From JANXVR01 sp034667405 (lineage in GTDB: Bacteria; Actinomycetota; UBA4738; HRBIN12): 20,991 bases of DNA. The stretch covers positions 1 to 20,991 of the forward strand of contig JAXDJX010000005.1 in NCBI GenBank assembly GCA_034667405.1, read 5' to 3'. Below, piece after piece: positions 14,191 to 20,991 of the stretch. Below the pieces are notes generated by a model. The model worked only from the letters and a program-made list of their open reading frames with translations, had not been told where the DNA came from and made no database searches. The position numbers and the translations under genes were made by a program. Position 1 is the stretch's first letter. Each line of letters begins with the position of its first letter.

Positions 14191-15142
14191 TAGCCGCCCA
14201 CTGGGGCCAGTTCTCGGCTAGCCCGTGCCGCGAGATCAGGGTCACGTCGCTCCCGTCCGGGTTCATCGTGAACAAGCCGACCCAGCCCCCAGGCATACTT
14301 CGGGAAAAGATGATCTTCGAACCGTCGGGTGAAAAGGATGGCCAGGTGCTCACGAACTTGCCGCTGTGCGTCAGCTGGTGAAGGTGCGTTCCGTCTGCCC
14401 GAACGATGCCTACCTCGATCCCTCCACTCGGCGGGAACATGATGAAAACGACCCGTTTCGAATCCGGAGACCAGTTCGGAACTTGAGCATTAAGGGAAGG
14501 CGGTGTCAGTTGGATGCGGTCGTGACCGTTCATGTTTACGGTGACGACCCGGTTATGGTCATGCCCATTGCGGAACACGTTACGGTGGTAGGCGATCCTC
14601 GTGCCGTCCGGCGACACCTGGGGCAAGTTGTCCGAAGGTCCGTCGACCCCGGGAGGGACCGACTCGTCTGTGACCTGCCTTAGGCCCGTACCGTCGGCAT
14701 TGATCATCCACAGGGCGTAGCCGGAAACTCTCGGGCAGCACCGCGTGAACACGATGTGCTCGCCGTCGGGCGTGAAACTCGGACCATCGTCGATACCTGT
14801 GCGGTCCGTTGGTGGAGCCCAGATCTGGTGCAGACCGGAGCCGTCGGCGTTCACCTGCCAGATCGCTTGATACGCCATGAAGATCGCTGTTTCGCCATCG
14901 GGTGACCAGTTTGCGGTGAAGTGATCGTCCCAGGCATCGCGCGGATAGCCTCCCGCGAGGACAGTCTCATCTGAACCGTCCGGGTTGGCCGCGACGATCT
15001 CCCACGTGCAATCACCCGCCCAGACGCACCGTGTGAACAGGATGCGCCCGTTCTCGCCGGGAACAACGGCCTGCGTCGTGCCAGCAGCTGCCAGAACGAA
15101 GACGGTGGCGCAATAAACCGAGAGTCGCCGGAATCGCCGCAC
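14186..15142 (-). CDS. Secreted TolB/PD40-type beta-propeller protein
   Basis: A 318-residue exported protein. Residues 1-25 (MRRFRRLSVYCATVFVLAAA then GTTQA) are a signal peptide. Five PD40-type units follow: NWSPDGETAIF (79-89), SFTPDGEHIVFTR (122-134), QVSPDGTRIAYHR (175-187), NWSPDSKRVVF (223-233) and SFSPDGSKIIFSR (269-281). Each is paired with an N-x-D-G turn (VNADGSGLHQI, INADGTGLRQV, MNPDGSDVTLI). Most soil-actinobacterial proteins of this type are stand-alone and uncharacterised; no peptidase domain is attached. Cysteines C39/C45 and C135/C136 could form disulfides. The GTG at 15142 has GGGGGAGGAAGC directly upstream, and a promoter is predicted at 15174-15203. The stop overlaps the downstream hydrolase pseudogene. 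Confidence 0.85.
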   Translation of the reverse strand: MRRFRRLSVYCATVFVLAAAGTTQAVVPGENGRILFTRCVWAGDCTWEIVAANPDGSDETVLAGGYPRDAWDDHFTANWSPDGETAIFMAYQAIWQVNADGSGLHQIWAPPTDRTGIDDGPSFTPDGEHIVFTRCCPRVSGYALWMINADGTGLRQVTDESVPPGVDGPSDNLPQVSPDGTRIAYHRNVFRNGHDHNRVVTVNMNGHDRIQLTPPSLNAQVPNWSPDSKRVVFIMFPPSGGIEVGIVRADGTHLHQLTHSGKFVSTWPSFSPDGSKIIFSRSMPGGWVGLFTMNPDGSDVTLISRHGLAENWPQWAAN

Positions 15143-15173
15143 GCTTCCTCCCCCGCGGTTGACGCTGCGCGCG

Positions 15174-15203
15174 AATTTATGCCACTTCGAGGTAGCCGGT
15201 CAA
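15174..15203 (-). promoter_or_regulatory. Predicted promoter of the PD40 propeller gene
   Basis: On the minus strand TTGACC (15203-15198), 18 bp, then TAAATT (15179-15174) preceded by GCA. This gives a start near 15167 and a leader of about 25 nt carrying a strong GGGGGAGG site. It shares the -35 and the GCATA block with the promoters at 6361-6389 and 8904-8932. Confidence 0.5.
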
Positions 15204-15446
15204 TACCCTAGGAGGTCCCCCGGACCCACCCGAGGGCGACTGGGAAGTAGCCAGCGAGCTGGAGCTCCATGAGCGGATCAAGGAGCCGATAGTGGTGTCG
15301 CTAGCGATGTACGGCTGATCCCCGGCTCTCAACTCGCGAGACACCAAACCCTCGGCAGACCCCTCCATATGTAAGCGGGAACCGTCGGTCCGATCGATCA
15401 TGTGGAATCGATCGCCTGCTTCCGAGGCGACACAGACTTCGACCAT
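15177..15446 (-). CDS. Possible small hypothetical protein
   Basis: An 89-codon frame with ATG 15446 and GAGGAA about 6-7 nt upstream. The product starts MVEVCVASEAGDRFHMIDRT and has a Ser/Gly/Pro-rich tail (SWSSSSLATSQSPSGGSGG), with no recognised domain, signal peptide or membrane segment. By hand count about 70% of third positions are G or C, lower than I would expect for the surrounding genes, so coding support is weak. The frame stays open upstream to 15566 without another ATG, which could mean a decayed longer gene. Its 3' end overlaps the promoter of the PD40 gene. Confidence 0.25.
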   Translation of the reverse strand: MVEVCVASEAGDRFHMIDRTDGSRLHMEGSAEGLVSRELRAGDQPYIASDTTIGSLIRSWSSSSLATSQSPSGGSGGPPRVLTGYLEVA

Positions 15447-15775
15447 GGTCCATTCCTCGGCATCCTTGCTTACGTCTGCGCCGATCCAGAGGACCCTCGC
15501 ATGGCGCGCGCCTTCGCGGCGACCGGGAGGCGAGTCGCTCTCCTTTGCGGAAATCGGTGCCCCTTTCTACGAGATCTGATCGAATTCGAGCAGGCTGATA
15601 CGTCTGTGGAATGGGCCCCGTACGTAGCCGGTGCCATCCACACAACATGCAGACGGCCTAATCAAGACCGGGTACCGGGGGAGGCTATCCCGTCCGGGAG
15701 GCTCAATATCTTCGAGACGTTTGCGTTTTTTGCGAGGTCTTGGACCTGCCGATACCTCAGTTCCTACACGAGAAA
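15447..15775. other. Intergenic stretch without a recognised gene
   Basis: Part of the 15143-16231 gap. Open frames exist on both strands (for example a plus-strand GTG-started frame 15402-15809), but hand-counted third-position GC is only about 67% and no domain or good ribosome binding site supports them. The base composition is more AT-rich than the neighbours (the T-run near 15725-15731). The segment may be a degraded gene or the promoter region of the micro-ORFs that follow. No convincing promoter was found. Confidence 0.4.
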
Positions 15776-15793
15776 AGGAGGAGGTGGTTGTAG

Positions 15794-15892
15794 ATGCGTC
15801 AGAAGCTAGGTTCATTGCGGCACTTGGTGCTGCAGGGTGCTGTGCTGGCAACGCTCTTGCTTGCCGCCGGTGCCCGGTGGAAGGGTAACTAG
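15794..15892 (+). CDS. Micro-ORF 1: 32-residue hydrophobic peptide
   Basis: ATG 15794 is preceded by AGGAGGAGG (15776-15784), a near-perfect Shine-Dalgarno site 9 nt away, the strongest in the window. The peptide begins MRQKLGSLRH, has a hydrophobic core LVLQGAVLATLLLAAGA (residues 11-27) and ends RWKGN. It is positively charged at both ends, the shape of a single-span membrane peptide or a bare signal peptide. I recognise no family. Micro-ORF 2 starts 27 nt after its stop. Confidence 0.4.
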   Translation: MRQKLGSLRHLVLQGAVLATLLLAAGARWKGN

Positions 15893-15919
15893 TCGAGATC
15901 GACCCGAAGGAGAACTCCA

Positions 15920-15997
15920 ATGAGCAGTGGATCAAGGTGTGCTGCCAGCCTTCCGGGATCCTTCGCAGGCTGCTGCGTCGGTTGGAAATCTGGCTAG
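15920..15997 (+). CDS. Micro-ORF 2: 25-residue Cys/Gly/Ser-rich peptide
   Basis: ATG 15920 has GAAGGAG ending 7 nt upstream, another good Shine-Dalgarno site. The 25-residue product starts MSSGSRCAASLPGSFAG and ends CCVGWKSG, with three cysteines (positions 7, 18, 19). The TAG at 15995-15997 is followed 18 nt later by a hairpin at 16016-16050. The plus frame one base over is also open here (reads VEIDPKENSNEQWIKVCC) but has no stop before the hairpin and only an internal GTG start. No homologue is recognised; coding status is uncertain. Confidence 0.35.
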   Translation: MSSGSRCAASLPGSFAGCCVGWKSG

Positions 15998-16015
15998 CCC
16001 CTCCCCCCAACATGA

Positions 16016-16050
16016 GACATCGTCCCCGACCGTCTTTCGGGGGCGGTGTC
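16016..16050 (+). terminator. Terminator-like hairpin after the micro-ORFs
   Basis: The left arm GACATCGTCCCCGA (16016-16029) and right arm TCGGGGGCGGTGTC (16037-16050) pair over 14 bp with two G-U wobbles around a 7-nt loop. It is followed by TTGTCT rather than a clean T-run, so it is a long, stable but imperfect intrinsic terminator. Confidence 0.45.
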
Positions 16051-16219
16051 TTGTCTGATCTGCGGGGCTTGTGTAGAGGGTGGCTCTCACCGCTATTCGT
16101 CCTACGCCTGCGTCGGTCTGGTGACCGTATGGCATCCCCGCAACGCCGCGATCTGTCGTCGCATCGATAACGAAGCTGCAACGGCGTGACGTGTCGCTAG
16201 CAGGTAGAGCCATCGCTGC

Positions 16220-16225
16220 TACCGT
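16220..16225 (+). promoter_or_regulatory. Extended -10 element of a likely leaderless gene
   Basis: TACCGT (16220-16225), preceded by TGC as an extended -10 (TGnTANNNT), lies 6 nt before the ATG at 16232. There is no Shine-Dalgarno site and no obvious -35. The start would be at or next to the ATG, giving leaderless translation of the serine hydrolase/amidohydrolase pair. Confidence 0.4.
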
Positions 16226-16231
16226 CTGCCG

Positions 16232-17239
16232 ATGGACACGGTGGAAGCGGCGTTGGACGCAGCGGCCCAGCGCACGGCCTTCTCCGGTGTCGTACGCGTG
16301 GACCGCAATGGCGCCCGGGAACTCGAGAAGGCATACGGGCTCGCCGATCGGGCGCACGGCATCCCGAACACGGTCGACACGCGGTTCATGCTGGCAAGCG
16401 TTGCCAAAGGCTTCACCGCGCTCGCCGTGATGAGCCTCGTGCACGACGGCACTATCCAGCGTTCGACGACGGCGCGCTCGCTGCTTGGCGAGGACCTTCC
16501 GTTGATCGCCGATGACGTGACGGTCGAGCACCTGCTCGCGCACCGATCCGGTATCGGCGACTACCTCGGCGAGGACGAGCGGGAAGACATCACCTCCTAC
16601 ACGCTGCCCGTGCCGGTGCACCGCCTCGACACGACCGAGCGGTACCTCGAGGTGCTCGACGGCTTCCCGACGGTCTCGCGCGCAGACGAGCGATTCGCGT
16701 ACAACAACGGGGGCTACGTCGTGCTCTCGCTCATCGCCGAGCGAGCCAGCGGGATCGGCTACCACGACCTCGTGCGGGAGCGCGTGACCGAGCCGGCAGG
16801 GCTCGCCGATACCGGGTTCTGGCGCACGGACGAACTGCCGGGTGACCACGCGATCGCATATCTGCACGCCAGCGGCCTACGGTCGAACTCGCTCCACCTG
16901 CCTGTCCTCGGCTCCGGAGACGGCGGCATCTCCTCGACGGCGGCCGATCTCGCCTCGTTCTGGAGCGCGCTCTTCGGCGGTCGCATCGTGCCGGCCGAGC
17001 TCGTTGCCGAGATGACCCGCCCCCGTAGCGACTGGCCCGAGGAAGACCGCCGATTCGGGCTCGGGTTCCACCTCCACCGCACGAGCGGCGCCGTGTGGCT
17101 CGAGGGCTACGACGCCGGCGTCTCGGTCTGCACCACGCACGACCCGGCGTCGGGCATCACCCACTCCGTGATCGCGAACTGGTCCGACGGCGCCTGGCCG
17201 ATGCTCTCGGTGCTCGACGAGCACCTGGGCACCGCGTAG
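16232..17239 (+). CDS. Serine hydrolase, beta-lactamase/penicillin-binding-protein fold
   Basis: A 335-residue class C-type serine hydrolase. The SXXK motif is SVAK (S56/K59, in FMLASVAKGF), followed by LLAHRSGIGDYLG (the HTSG-like loop) and the YXN motif YNN (Y157-N159, in FAYNNGGYVVLSLIAE). A third motif of the HXG/KTG kind is not obvious; LEGYDAGVS (near 290-300) is the best candidate. There is no signal peptide, so it should be cytoplasmic, arguing against a cell-wall role and for an esterase or amidase/peptidase acting on a small molecule. The next gene begins on the base after its TAG (TAGATG), so the two are co-translated and may act in one pathway. Confidence 0.9.
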   Translation: MDTVEAALDAAAQRTAFSGVVRVDRNGARELEKAYGLADRAHGIPNTVDTRFMLASVAKGFTALAVMSLVHDGTIQRSTTARSLLGEDLPLIADDVTVEHLLAHRSGIGDYLGEDEREDITSYTLPVPVHRLDTTERYLEVLDGFPTVSRADERFAYNNGGYVVLSLIAERASGIGYHDLVRERVTEPAGLADTGFWRTDELPGDHAIAYLHASGLRSNSLHLPVLGSGDGGISSTAADLASFWSALFGGRIVPAELVAEMTRPRSDWPEEDRRFGLGFHLHRTSGAVWLEGYDAGVSVCTTHDPASGITHSVIANWSDGAWPMLSVLDEHLGTA

Positions 17240-18904
17240 ATGGTGCGTCATACCGCGGGGAGCGCTAGCGGAGCCCTCGGGCTCATGAACGGTCGCGTCC
17301 TGACTCCCAAGGCCCTGGGGGGTATCGGCTCGCAGCTCACGCGGGCGCAGGCCGTACTTGTGCGTAACGGGAAGATAGCGGCGCTCGGCTCCGACGACGA
17401 CGTCCGGCAGGCAGCGACCGTTGGCACTGAATTCGTCGACCTTCGAGGTCGCACCGTCGTTCCCGGTTTCATCGATGCCCACATCCACCCCATCTTCTAC
17501 GGGCTTAGCCTTCAAGGTGTTCCGTGTCTGCCGCCACGGGTGAGATCGATCGCGGACCTGAAGCGTGAGGTCAAGGAGCGAGTGTCCCGCGCTGGCGCCG
17601 GAGACTGGATCTGGGGCCAGGGCTATGACGACACGCGCCTGATGGAGGGGCGTCATCCGACCCGTGACGATCTGGACGAACCTTCCTCCGGCCACCCGGT
17701 CGTGCTCACGCGCGTGTGCGGGCACATGTGCGTGGCGAACTCGCGGGCGCTGGAGCTCGCCGGAGTCGACGCCTCGACACCTGATCCTCCCGGCGGGAGG
17801 ATCGTGCACGACGCATCGGGACGGCCGACGGGGCTCCTGCTGGAAACGGCGGAGGATCTGGTGCTCGGACGCGTTTCGAACACCCGCGAGAACGTGATGA
17901 CTGCGTTGGGGCGCGTCTCAGACGATCTACTGCGTCGGGGGATAACGGCATGCTGCGATGCCTGGCTCGGGTACTCCGAAGGTGCGGCTGAGTTCGACAT
18001 CTGGACCGAGGCCCTGGAGACGGGGGTGTTCCGCCCAAGCATCTCCTTCCTGATCCAGCACAAGCTCTGGCAGGCAGAAGCCGAGGAACAGGTCGCAGCT
18101 ACTGGCCTGAATGTTCTGGGTATCAAGATCGTGGCGGACGGCAGCATCTCTGGCGGGTCCGCCGGACTTGACGATCCCTTCTTAGGCGACGGAGACGATC
18201 GACTGTTCGTCTATGAGGCGGAGGAGTTGCGCGACATCTGTGCCGAAGTCCGTTCCAAAGGGCTGGTGATCGCCATCCACGCGATGGGTGACGGTGCGAT
18301 CTCGATGGCCCTCGATGCCATGGAACGGTCGCGCACGATAGCTACAGAGAGGAACCCGAAGATACGCGGAGCGCGCGAGCGCAGCCATCGGATCGAGCAC
18401 TGCTCGCTCCCCCGACGCTCCGATATCCAGCTGATGGCACGCAGGGGCGTGATCCCCGTGATACAGCCCATCTTCCTCTTCGCTGAAGGGGAGGCCTATC
18501 TCGCCAAGCTCGGGAAGGAACGCAGCATGTGGGCCAACCCGGCCAGGGCCATGATCGACGCCGGCATCCACGTGGCGATGAGTTCTGACGCGCCGGCAAC
18601 GACGTGGGGCGAGCCAACCGACGTGATGCTCGGCATCCAGACATCGGTTACCCGCAGGACCTGGGCGGGGTCTTCGCTGGGCACCGGACAGGCAACGACC
18701 GCTGCTGAAGCGCTGGTGGGCTACACGTGGAACGCGGCCCACGCCGCGGGATTCGGTACCACTCTCGGATCGATAGCCGTTGGCAGACGAGCCGACATGG
18801 TTGTCCTCTCGGAGGACCCCACACTCGTACCGACGGAGGCGATCGGGGACGTGCGGATCATCGCGACACTGCTCGCCGGTGAGTTGGTGCACGGCGAGTT
18901 ATGA
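17240..18904 (+). CDS. YtcJ-like metal-dependent amidohydrolase
   Basis: A 554-residue cytoplasmic amidohydrolase-superfamily enzyme that hydrolyses C-N bonds at a metal centre. The first beta-strand HXH is DAHIHP (H81/H83). The bridging Lys candidate is K296 (GIKIVADGS), later ligands are H347 (IAIHAMGD) and H387 (RIEHCSL region), and the catalytic Asp is D450 (MSSDAPATTWGEP). GRTVVPGFIDAHIHP and the C-terminal GRRADMVVLSEDP frame the composite beta-sandwich as usual. The ATG at 17240 abuts the hydrolase stop; a later ATG (17285) would delete part of the first strand. No signal peptide. The substrate is unknown. Confidence 0.92.
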   Translation: MVRHTAGSASGALGLMNGRVLTPKALGGIGSQLTRAQAVLVRNGKIAALGSDDDVRQAATVGTEFVDLRGRTVVPGFIDAHIHPIFYGLSLQGVPCLPPRVRSIADLKREVKERVSRAGAGDWIWGQGYDDTRLMEGRHPTRDDLDEPSSGHPVVLTRVCGHMCVANSRALELAGVDASTPDPPGGRIVHDASGRPTGLLLETAEDLVLGRVSNTRENVMTALGRVSDDLLRRGITACCDAWLGYSEGAAEFDIWTEALETGVFRPSISFLIQHKLWQAEAEEQVAATGLNVLGIKIVADGSISGGSAGLDDPFLGDGDDRLFVYEAEELRDICAEVRSKGLVIAIHAMGDGAISMALDAMERSRTIATERNPKIRGARERSHRIEHCSLPRRSDIQLMARRGVIPVIQPIFLFAEGEAYLAKLGKERSMWANPARAMIDAGIHVAMSSDAPATTWGEPTDVMLGIQTSVTRRTWAGSSLGTGQATTAAEALVGYTWNAAHAAGFGTTLGSIAVGRRADMVVLSEDPTLVPTEAIGDVRIIATLLAGELVHGEL

Positions 18905-19081
18905 GCGGGCTCAGGTGGATCGCCGCCCTCGCTTGCCACGCAGAGCGCAGCGCCGATCTACTCGACCTTCGGGTAACCGAACCGAGTGTCAGAGAGGGTT
19001 GACCCCCCGCCTTCTGTCAGGACCTTCGGAACGCGAATCCCCAGCACCGCGCTTGAGGGCGCGCCGGGGACATATGAACCT

Positions 19082-19648
19082 TCAAGCCGTGGCTCGACTG
19101 GGCTGGTAGCGCAGAGCCACCGCCCCCGACCGGAACTCCTTGCGGCCCACCAGCCTCAGCTCGAGCCGCTCGCTCAGGCCGGCGAACAGCGTCGGGCCGT
19201 GGCCTGCGAGGATGGGCAGCACGACGAACTCGTACTCGTCGATCAACCCCAGATCCGCCAAGGCCAGCGGGAGGGTCAGGCCTCCCACGAACAGGCCCTT
19301 GCCTGGCTCCTGCTTCAGTTGCCGAACGGCATCGCCCAGGTCCCCCTGCACGAGCTCCGCGTTCCAATCGACCTGGTCAAGGGTGCTCGACACGACGTAC
19401 TTCTTCATGCCGTGGATCGTTCGGGCGAAGGGGACCATCCAATCAGCCATGGAGTCGGGCCACGTTCCCGTCGCGGGCAACCGCCACGCCCCCTCCATCA
19501 TCTCGTAGGTCACCCGGCCGAAGAGCAGGGCATCGGCTCGTTCCAGCTCGGCGGCCCAATAGCGATGCGACTCCTCGTCCGCTATCCCCACCTCGTGGTC
19601 GCAGCAACCGTCCAGGGTGACGTTGATCGAGTATCGGAGCGGTCTCAT
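19082..19648 (-). CDS. RibD_C / dihydrofolate-reductase-like family protein (second copy)
   Basis: A 188-residue DHFR-like fold protein. It starts MRPLRYSINVTLDGCCDHEV with Cys-Cys where many relatives have F/Y-x. It continues ADALLFGRVTYEMMEGAW, then KKYVVSSTLDQVDWNAELVQ, the nucleotide-binding GKGLFVGGLTLPLALADLGL and IDEYEFVVLPILAGHGPTLF. It belongs to a different subgroup from the protein at 2045-2671, so the two are paralogues rather than a recent duplication. The ATG at 19648 has GGGGAG about 10 nt upstream. It is convergent with the amidohydrolase operon. The physiological substrate is unknown. Confidence 0.86.
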   Translation of the reverse strand: MRPLRYSINVTLDGCCDHEVGIADEESHRYWAAELERADALLFGRVTYEMMEGAWRLPATGTWPDSMADWMVPFARTIHGMKKYVVSSTLDQVDWNAELVQGDLGDAVRQLKQEPGKGLFVGGLTLPLALADLGLIDEYEFVVLPILAGHGPTLFAGLSERLELRLVGRKEFRSGAVALRYQPSRATA

Positions 19649-19768
19649 AGGCGGATTGCTCCCCGTTGCTTCTTGGATGTCGTCACCGTCGAGAGGAACG
19701 AGAGGCGAGGACCGGAGCTGGGTCGACGCCTGAGTTGAGCATCCCCCAGAGCGCGACCTACTGACAAT

Positions 19769-20284
19769 TCAGCGGGGCGATTCCGACGGGCCGGGGGAGA
19801 ACTTTGCCCACACCAGGACTCCGTAGTCCGTCTCGGTCTGACCCCATTCCTCGGCCAGGGTGGAGATCATCCGGAGACCGAACCCTCCTCCGTGCGGATC
19901 GGATGGCGAAGGGTCGAATGGCGTACCTTGATCCTCGACCTCGACATGAAGGTATCCGTCGCCATCATGGACGGTGATGATGATTCCAGGGGTACCGTAC
20001 CTGACGGCGTTGGTCACCAGTTCGGAGGCAGCAAGCTCAGCATTGGTTACCGCCTCTTGGGAGAACCGTCCGGAGAACTCCTCGCGGACGGCTCTTCGCG
20101 CTCGCGCTGGGGCGGCCGAAGAGGATTCGAGTTCCAACCGTTCGATGGCGCACCCCCAGGAGGAGTCGTTCCAGTGCCCTACCCTCCGCTGGCGCAACGA
20201 AACCTGCACCAGGTTTTCTCGGCCCGATGGGACCTGCAAGGATCCGCTCGGTCGCGTTTCGGGAAACCACTGCCCGGGACTCAC
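19769..20284 (-). CDS. RsbW/SpoIIAB-like ATP-binding protein (HATPase_c_2)
   Basis: Up to 171 residues. The GHKL ATPase motifs are N-box ELAASELVTNAVRYG (N92), G1 VEVEDQGTPFDP (D118/G120) and G2 GGGFGLRMI (132-140). There is no dimerisation or phosphoacceptor domain, so it is an anti-sigma-factor-like serine kinase or a regulatory ATPase rather than a two-component sensor. The start is uncertain. GTG 20284 is the longest and has TACGAT 9 nt upstream, but homology-like sequence begins only near ERLELESSSAAPARARRAV (about residue 48), where an in-frame TTG occurs. It lies 16 nt downstream of the Crp/Fnr-type gene, probably in one operon. No cognate sigma factor or antagonist is in the window. 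Confidence 0.83.
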   Translation of the reverse strand: MSPGQWFPETRPSGSLQVPSGRENLVQVSLRQRRVGHWNDSSWGCAIERLELESSSAAPARARRAVREEFSGRFSQEAVTNAELAASELVTNAVRYGTPGIIITVHDGDGYLHVEVEDQGTPFDPSPSDPHGGGFGLRMISTLAEEWGQTETDYGVLVWAKFSPGPSESPR

Positions 20285-20300
20285 CCCTGCAGGATCGTAT

Positions 20301-20991
20301 CTAGCGGGCCGGGTGCAGTGGCACCAGTCGGCTGTATTCCGAGCGGATCATCTCGTAACACGGACACGCCGCAGCCTCGAGTGCCTCCCGATCTGTGACG
20401 GTGATAGATCCACGGTGGAACGTGATGCAGCCGGCCTTGGCCAACGTTTGCTGAGCGATCGAGACCGATGGGCGTTGGACACCGAGCATCACCCCGAGGA
20501 AGTGTTGGGTCAGTCCGAAGGTATCGGCACGGACCCGGTCATGGGTCTGTAGGAGCCACCTGGCGCAGCGCTGCTCTAGAACATGCACCGCGTTACACGC
20601 AGCCGTGAGAGAGATCTGGGCGATCATCGCCTCCAGGTAACCGGCGACGACCGCCTGGAAGGCTCCTCCGCCAGCCACCTTCGCGAACGTTTCGACCTCC
20701 ACGGTGATCATCTCTCCCTCGACCTGGCCGACGAGCTCTTGACTCGCTCTGCGTGAGCCAAGACCCGTGTGCACAGGGGCGACCCCTTCTAGACCGATCG
20801 TTGCCGCCTCCACGGCGTACTACGCATCGGCATGGGCGATCAGGGAGAGGGTGCCGGCAGTGGGGAAGGCGACGTAGTCCACGGGGTCTCCGGGATAAAA
20901 GAGCACCCGTCCCACCTCGAGGGGGATCAAGCGCGCACCTTCGAGCAAGCGGGTTCGCTCGTGTTGTGGGATCGCGTCGAGCAGGAGATTC
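20301..20991 (-). pseudogene. Crp/Fnr-family transcriptional regulator interrupted by in-frame TAG (5' partial)
   Basis: From the right edge the minus frame reads NLLLDAIPQHERARLLEGAR, LIPLEVGRVLFYPGDPVDYV and AFPTAGTLSLIAHADA, the first half of a cyclic-nucleotide-binding-like domain. A TAG at 20822-20820 follows, and the same frame continues with YAVEAATIGLEGV, the rest of the sensor and a Crp-type winged helix (FGLTQHFLGVMLGVQRPSVS). It ends with the usual ACPCYEMIRSEYSRL tail. The continuous homology on both sides shows one gene with a nonsense codon. A CAG-to-TAG change is the simplest origin. An internal GTG (20813) could yield a 170-residue product lacking half the sensor. Only a few N-terminal codons seem to be missing beyond the window. 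It precedes the RsbW-like gene by 16 nt. Confidence 0.75.

Noticed and set aside
15402..15809. Plus-strand 135-codon frame in the 15.1-16.2 kb gap
   Set aside because: No ribosome binding site, no recognisable domain, only about 67% GC at third positions in a hand count, and it runs across the strong SD site of micro-ORF 1.
18901..19002. 33-codon frame overlapping the amidohydrolase stop as ATGA
   Set aside because: The overlap is suggestive, but the product has no recognisable features and no separate ribosome binding site; chance ORFs of this size are common.
19043..19074. GC-rich inverted repeat between convergent genes
   Set aside because: CCCC/GGGG and GCGC arms pair only with interruptions and there is no T-run; not good enough to call a terminator.
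1..20991. tRNA, rRNA, CRISPR array, insertion sequence or attachment site
   Set aside because: No T-arm-like GGTTCGANTCC block, no regularly spaced repeats, no transposase or integrase motifs and no terminal inverted repeats were found by eye.

Overview
The window is a high-GC bacterial chromosome fragment. Its gene content is GC-rich at third codon positions, with frequent GTG starts, likely leaderless genes and 1-4 nt gene overlaps. Families present include RibD_C reductase-like proteins, DUF1801, a zinc-ribbon/cyclase/ATPase protein, an alpha/beta-hydrolase-cyclase fusion, an RsbW-like kinase next to a Crp/Fnr regulator, and secreted beta-propellers. Together these suggest a soil-type, Actinomycetota-like organism. 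That placement rests on gene families only; no rRNA, tRNA or marker gene is present. I saw no CRISPR array, insertion sequence or integrase.

Layout. (1) 1-2671, minus strand: an RibD_C-type reductase and a DUF1801 protein overlap by ATGA. A secreted parallel beta-helix protein follows, whose C-terminal PKD-like part runs off the left edge. (2) 2755-6364, plus strand: a tightly overlapped three-gene operon encodes an ABC ATPase, a permease with an extra cysteine-containing ectodomain, and a membrane-anchored seven-repeat CX5C beta-propeller. (3) 6426-8856: a small DUF4242 protein converges with a zinc-ribbon/class III cyclase/AAA-ATPase signalling protein. (4) 9027-11419: a secreted PQQ-type propeller converges with an MDR oxidoreductase. 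(5) 11736-15142: an alpha/beta-hydrolase-cyclase fusion whose hydrolase part looks catalytically dead, a small secreted protein, a decayed hydrolase pseudogene and a secreted TolB/PD40-type propeller. (6) 15143-16231 is about 1.1 kb without a recognised gene. It holds two micro-ORFs with strong Shine-Dalgarno sites followed by a hairpin. (7) 16232-18904: a beta-lactamase-fold serine hydrolase directly abuts a YtcJ-like amidohydrolase. (8) 19082-20991, minus strand: a second RibD_C protein, an RsbW-like ATPase and a Crp/Fnr regulator interrupted by an in-frame TAG.

Themes. Cyclic-nucleotide signalling recurs: two class III cyclase domains lie in the same window as a Crp/Fnr-family regulator. 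Surface and secreted repeat proteins also recur: a beta-helix and three different beta-propellers. Three genes share a promoter architecture of TTGACC, 17-18 bp, then GCATANNNT. Two further promoters carry perfect palindromes over the -10 or -35, suggesting dedicated repressors not encoded here.

The best candidates for something undescribed are the ABC/ectodomain/propeller operon and the micro-ORF transcription unit. Both are inferences from sequence inspection alone.
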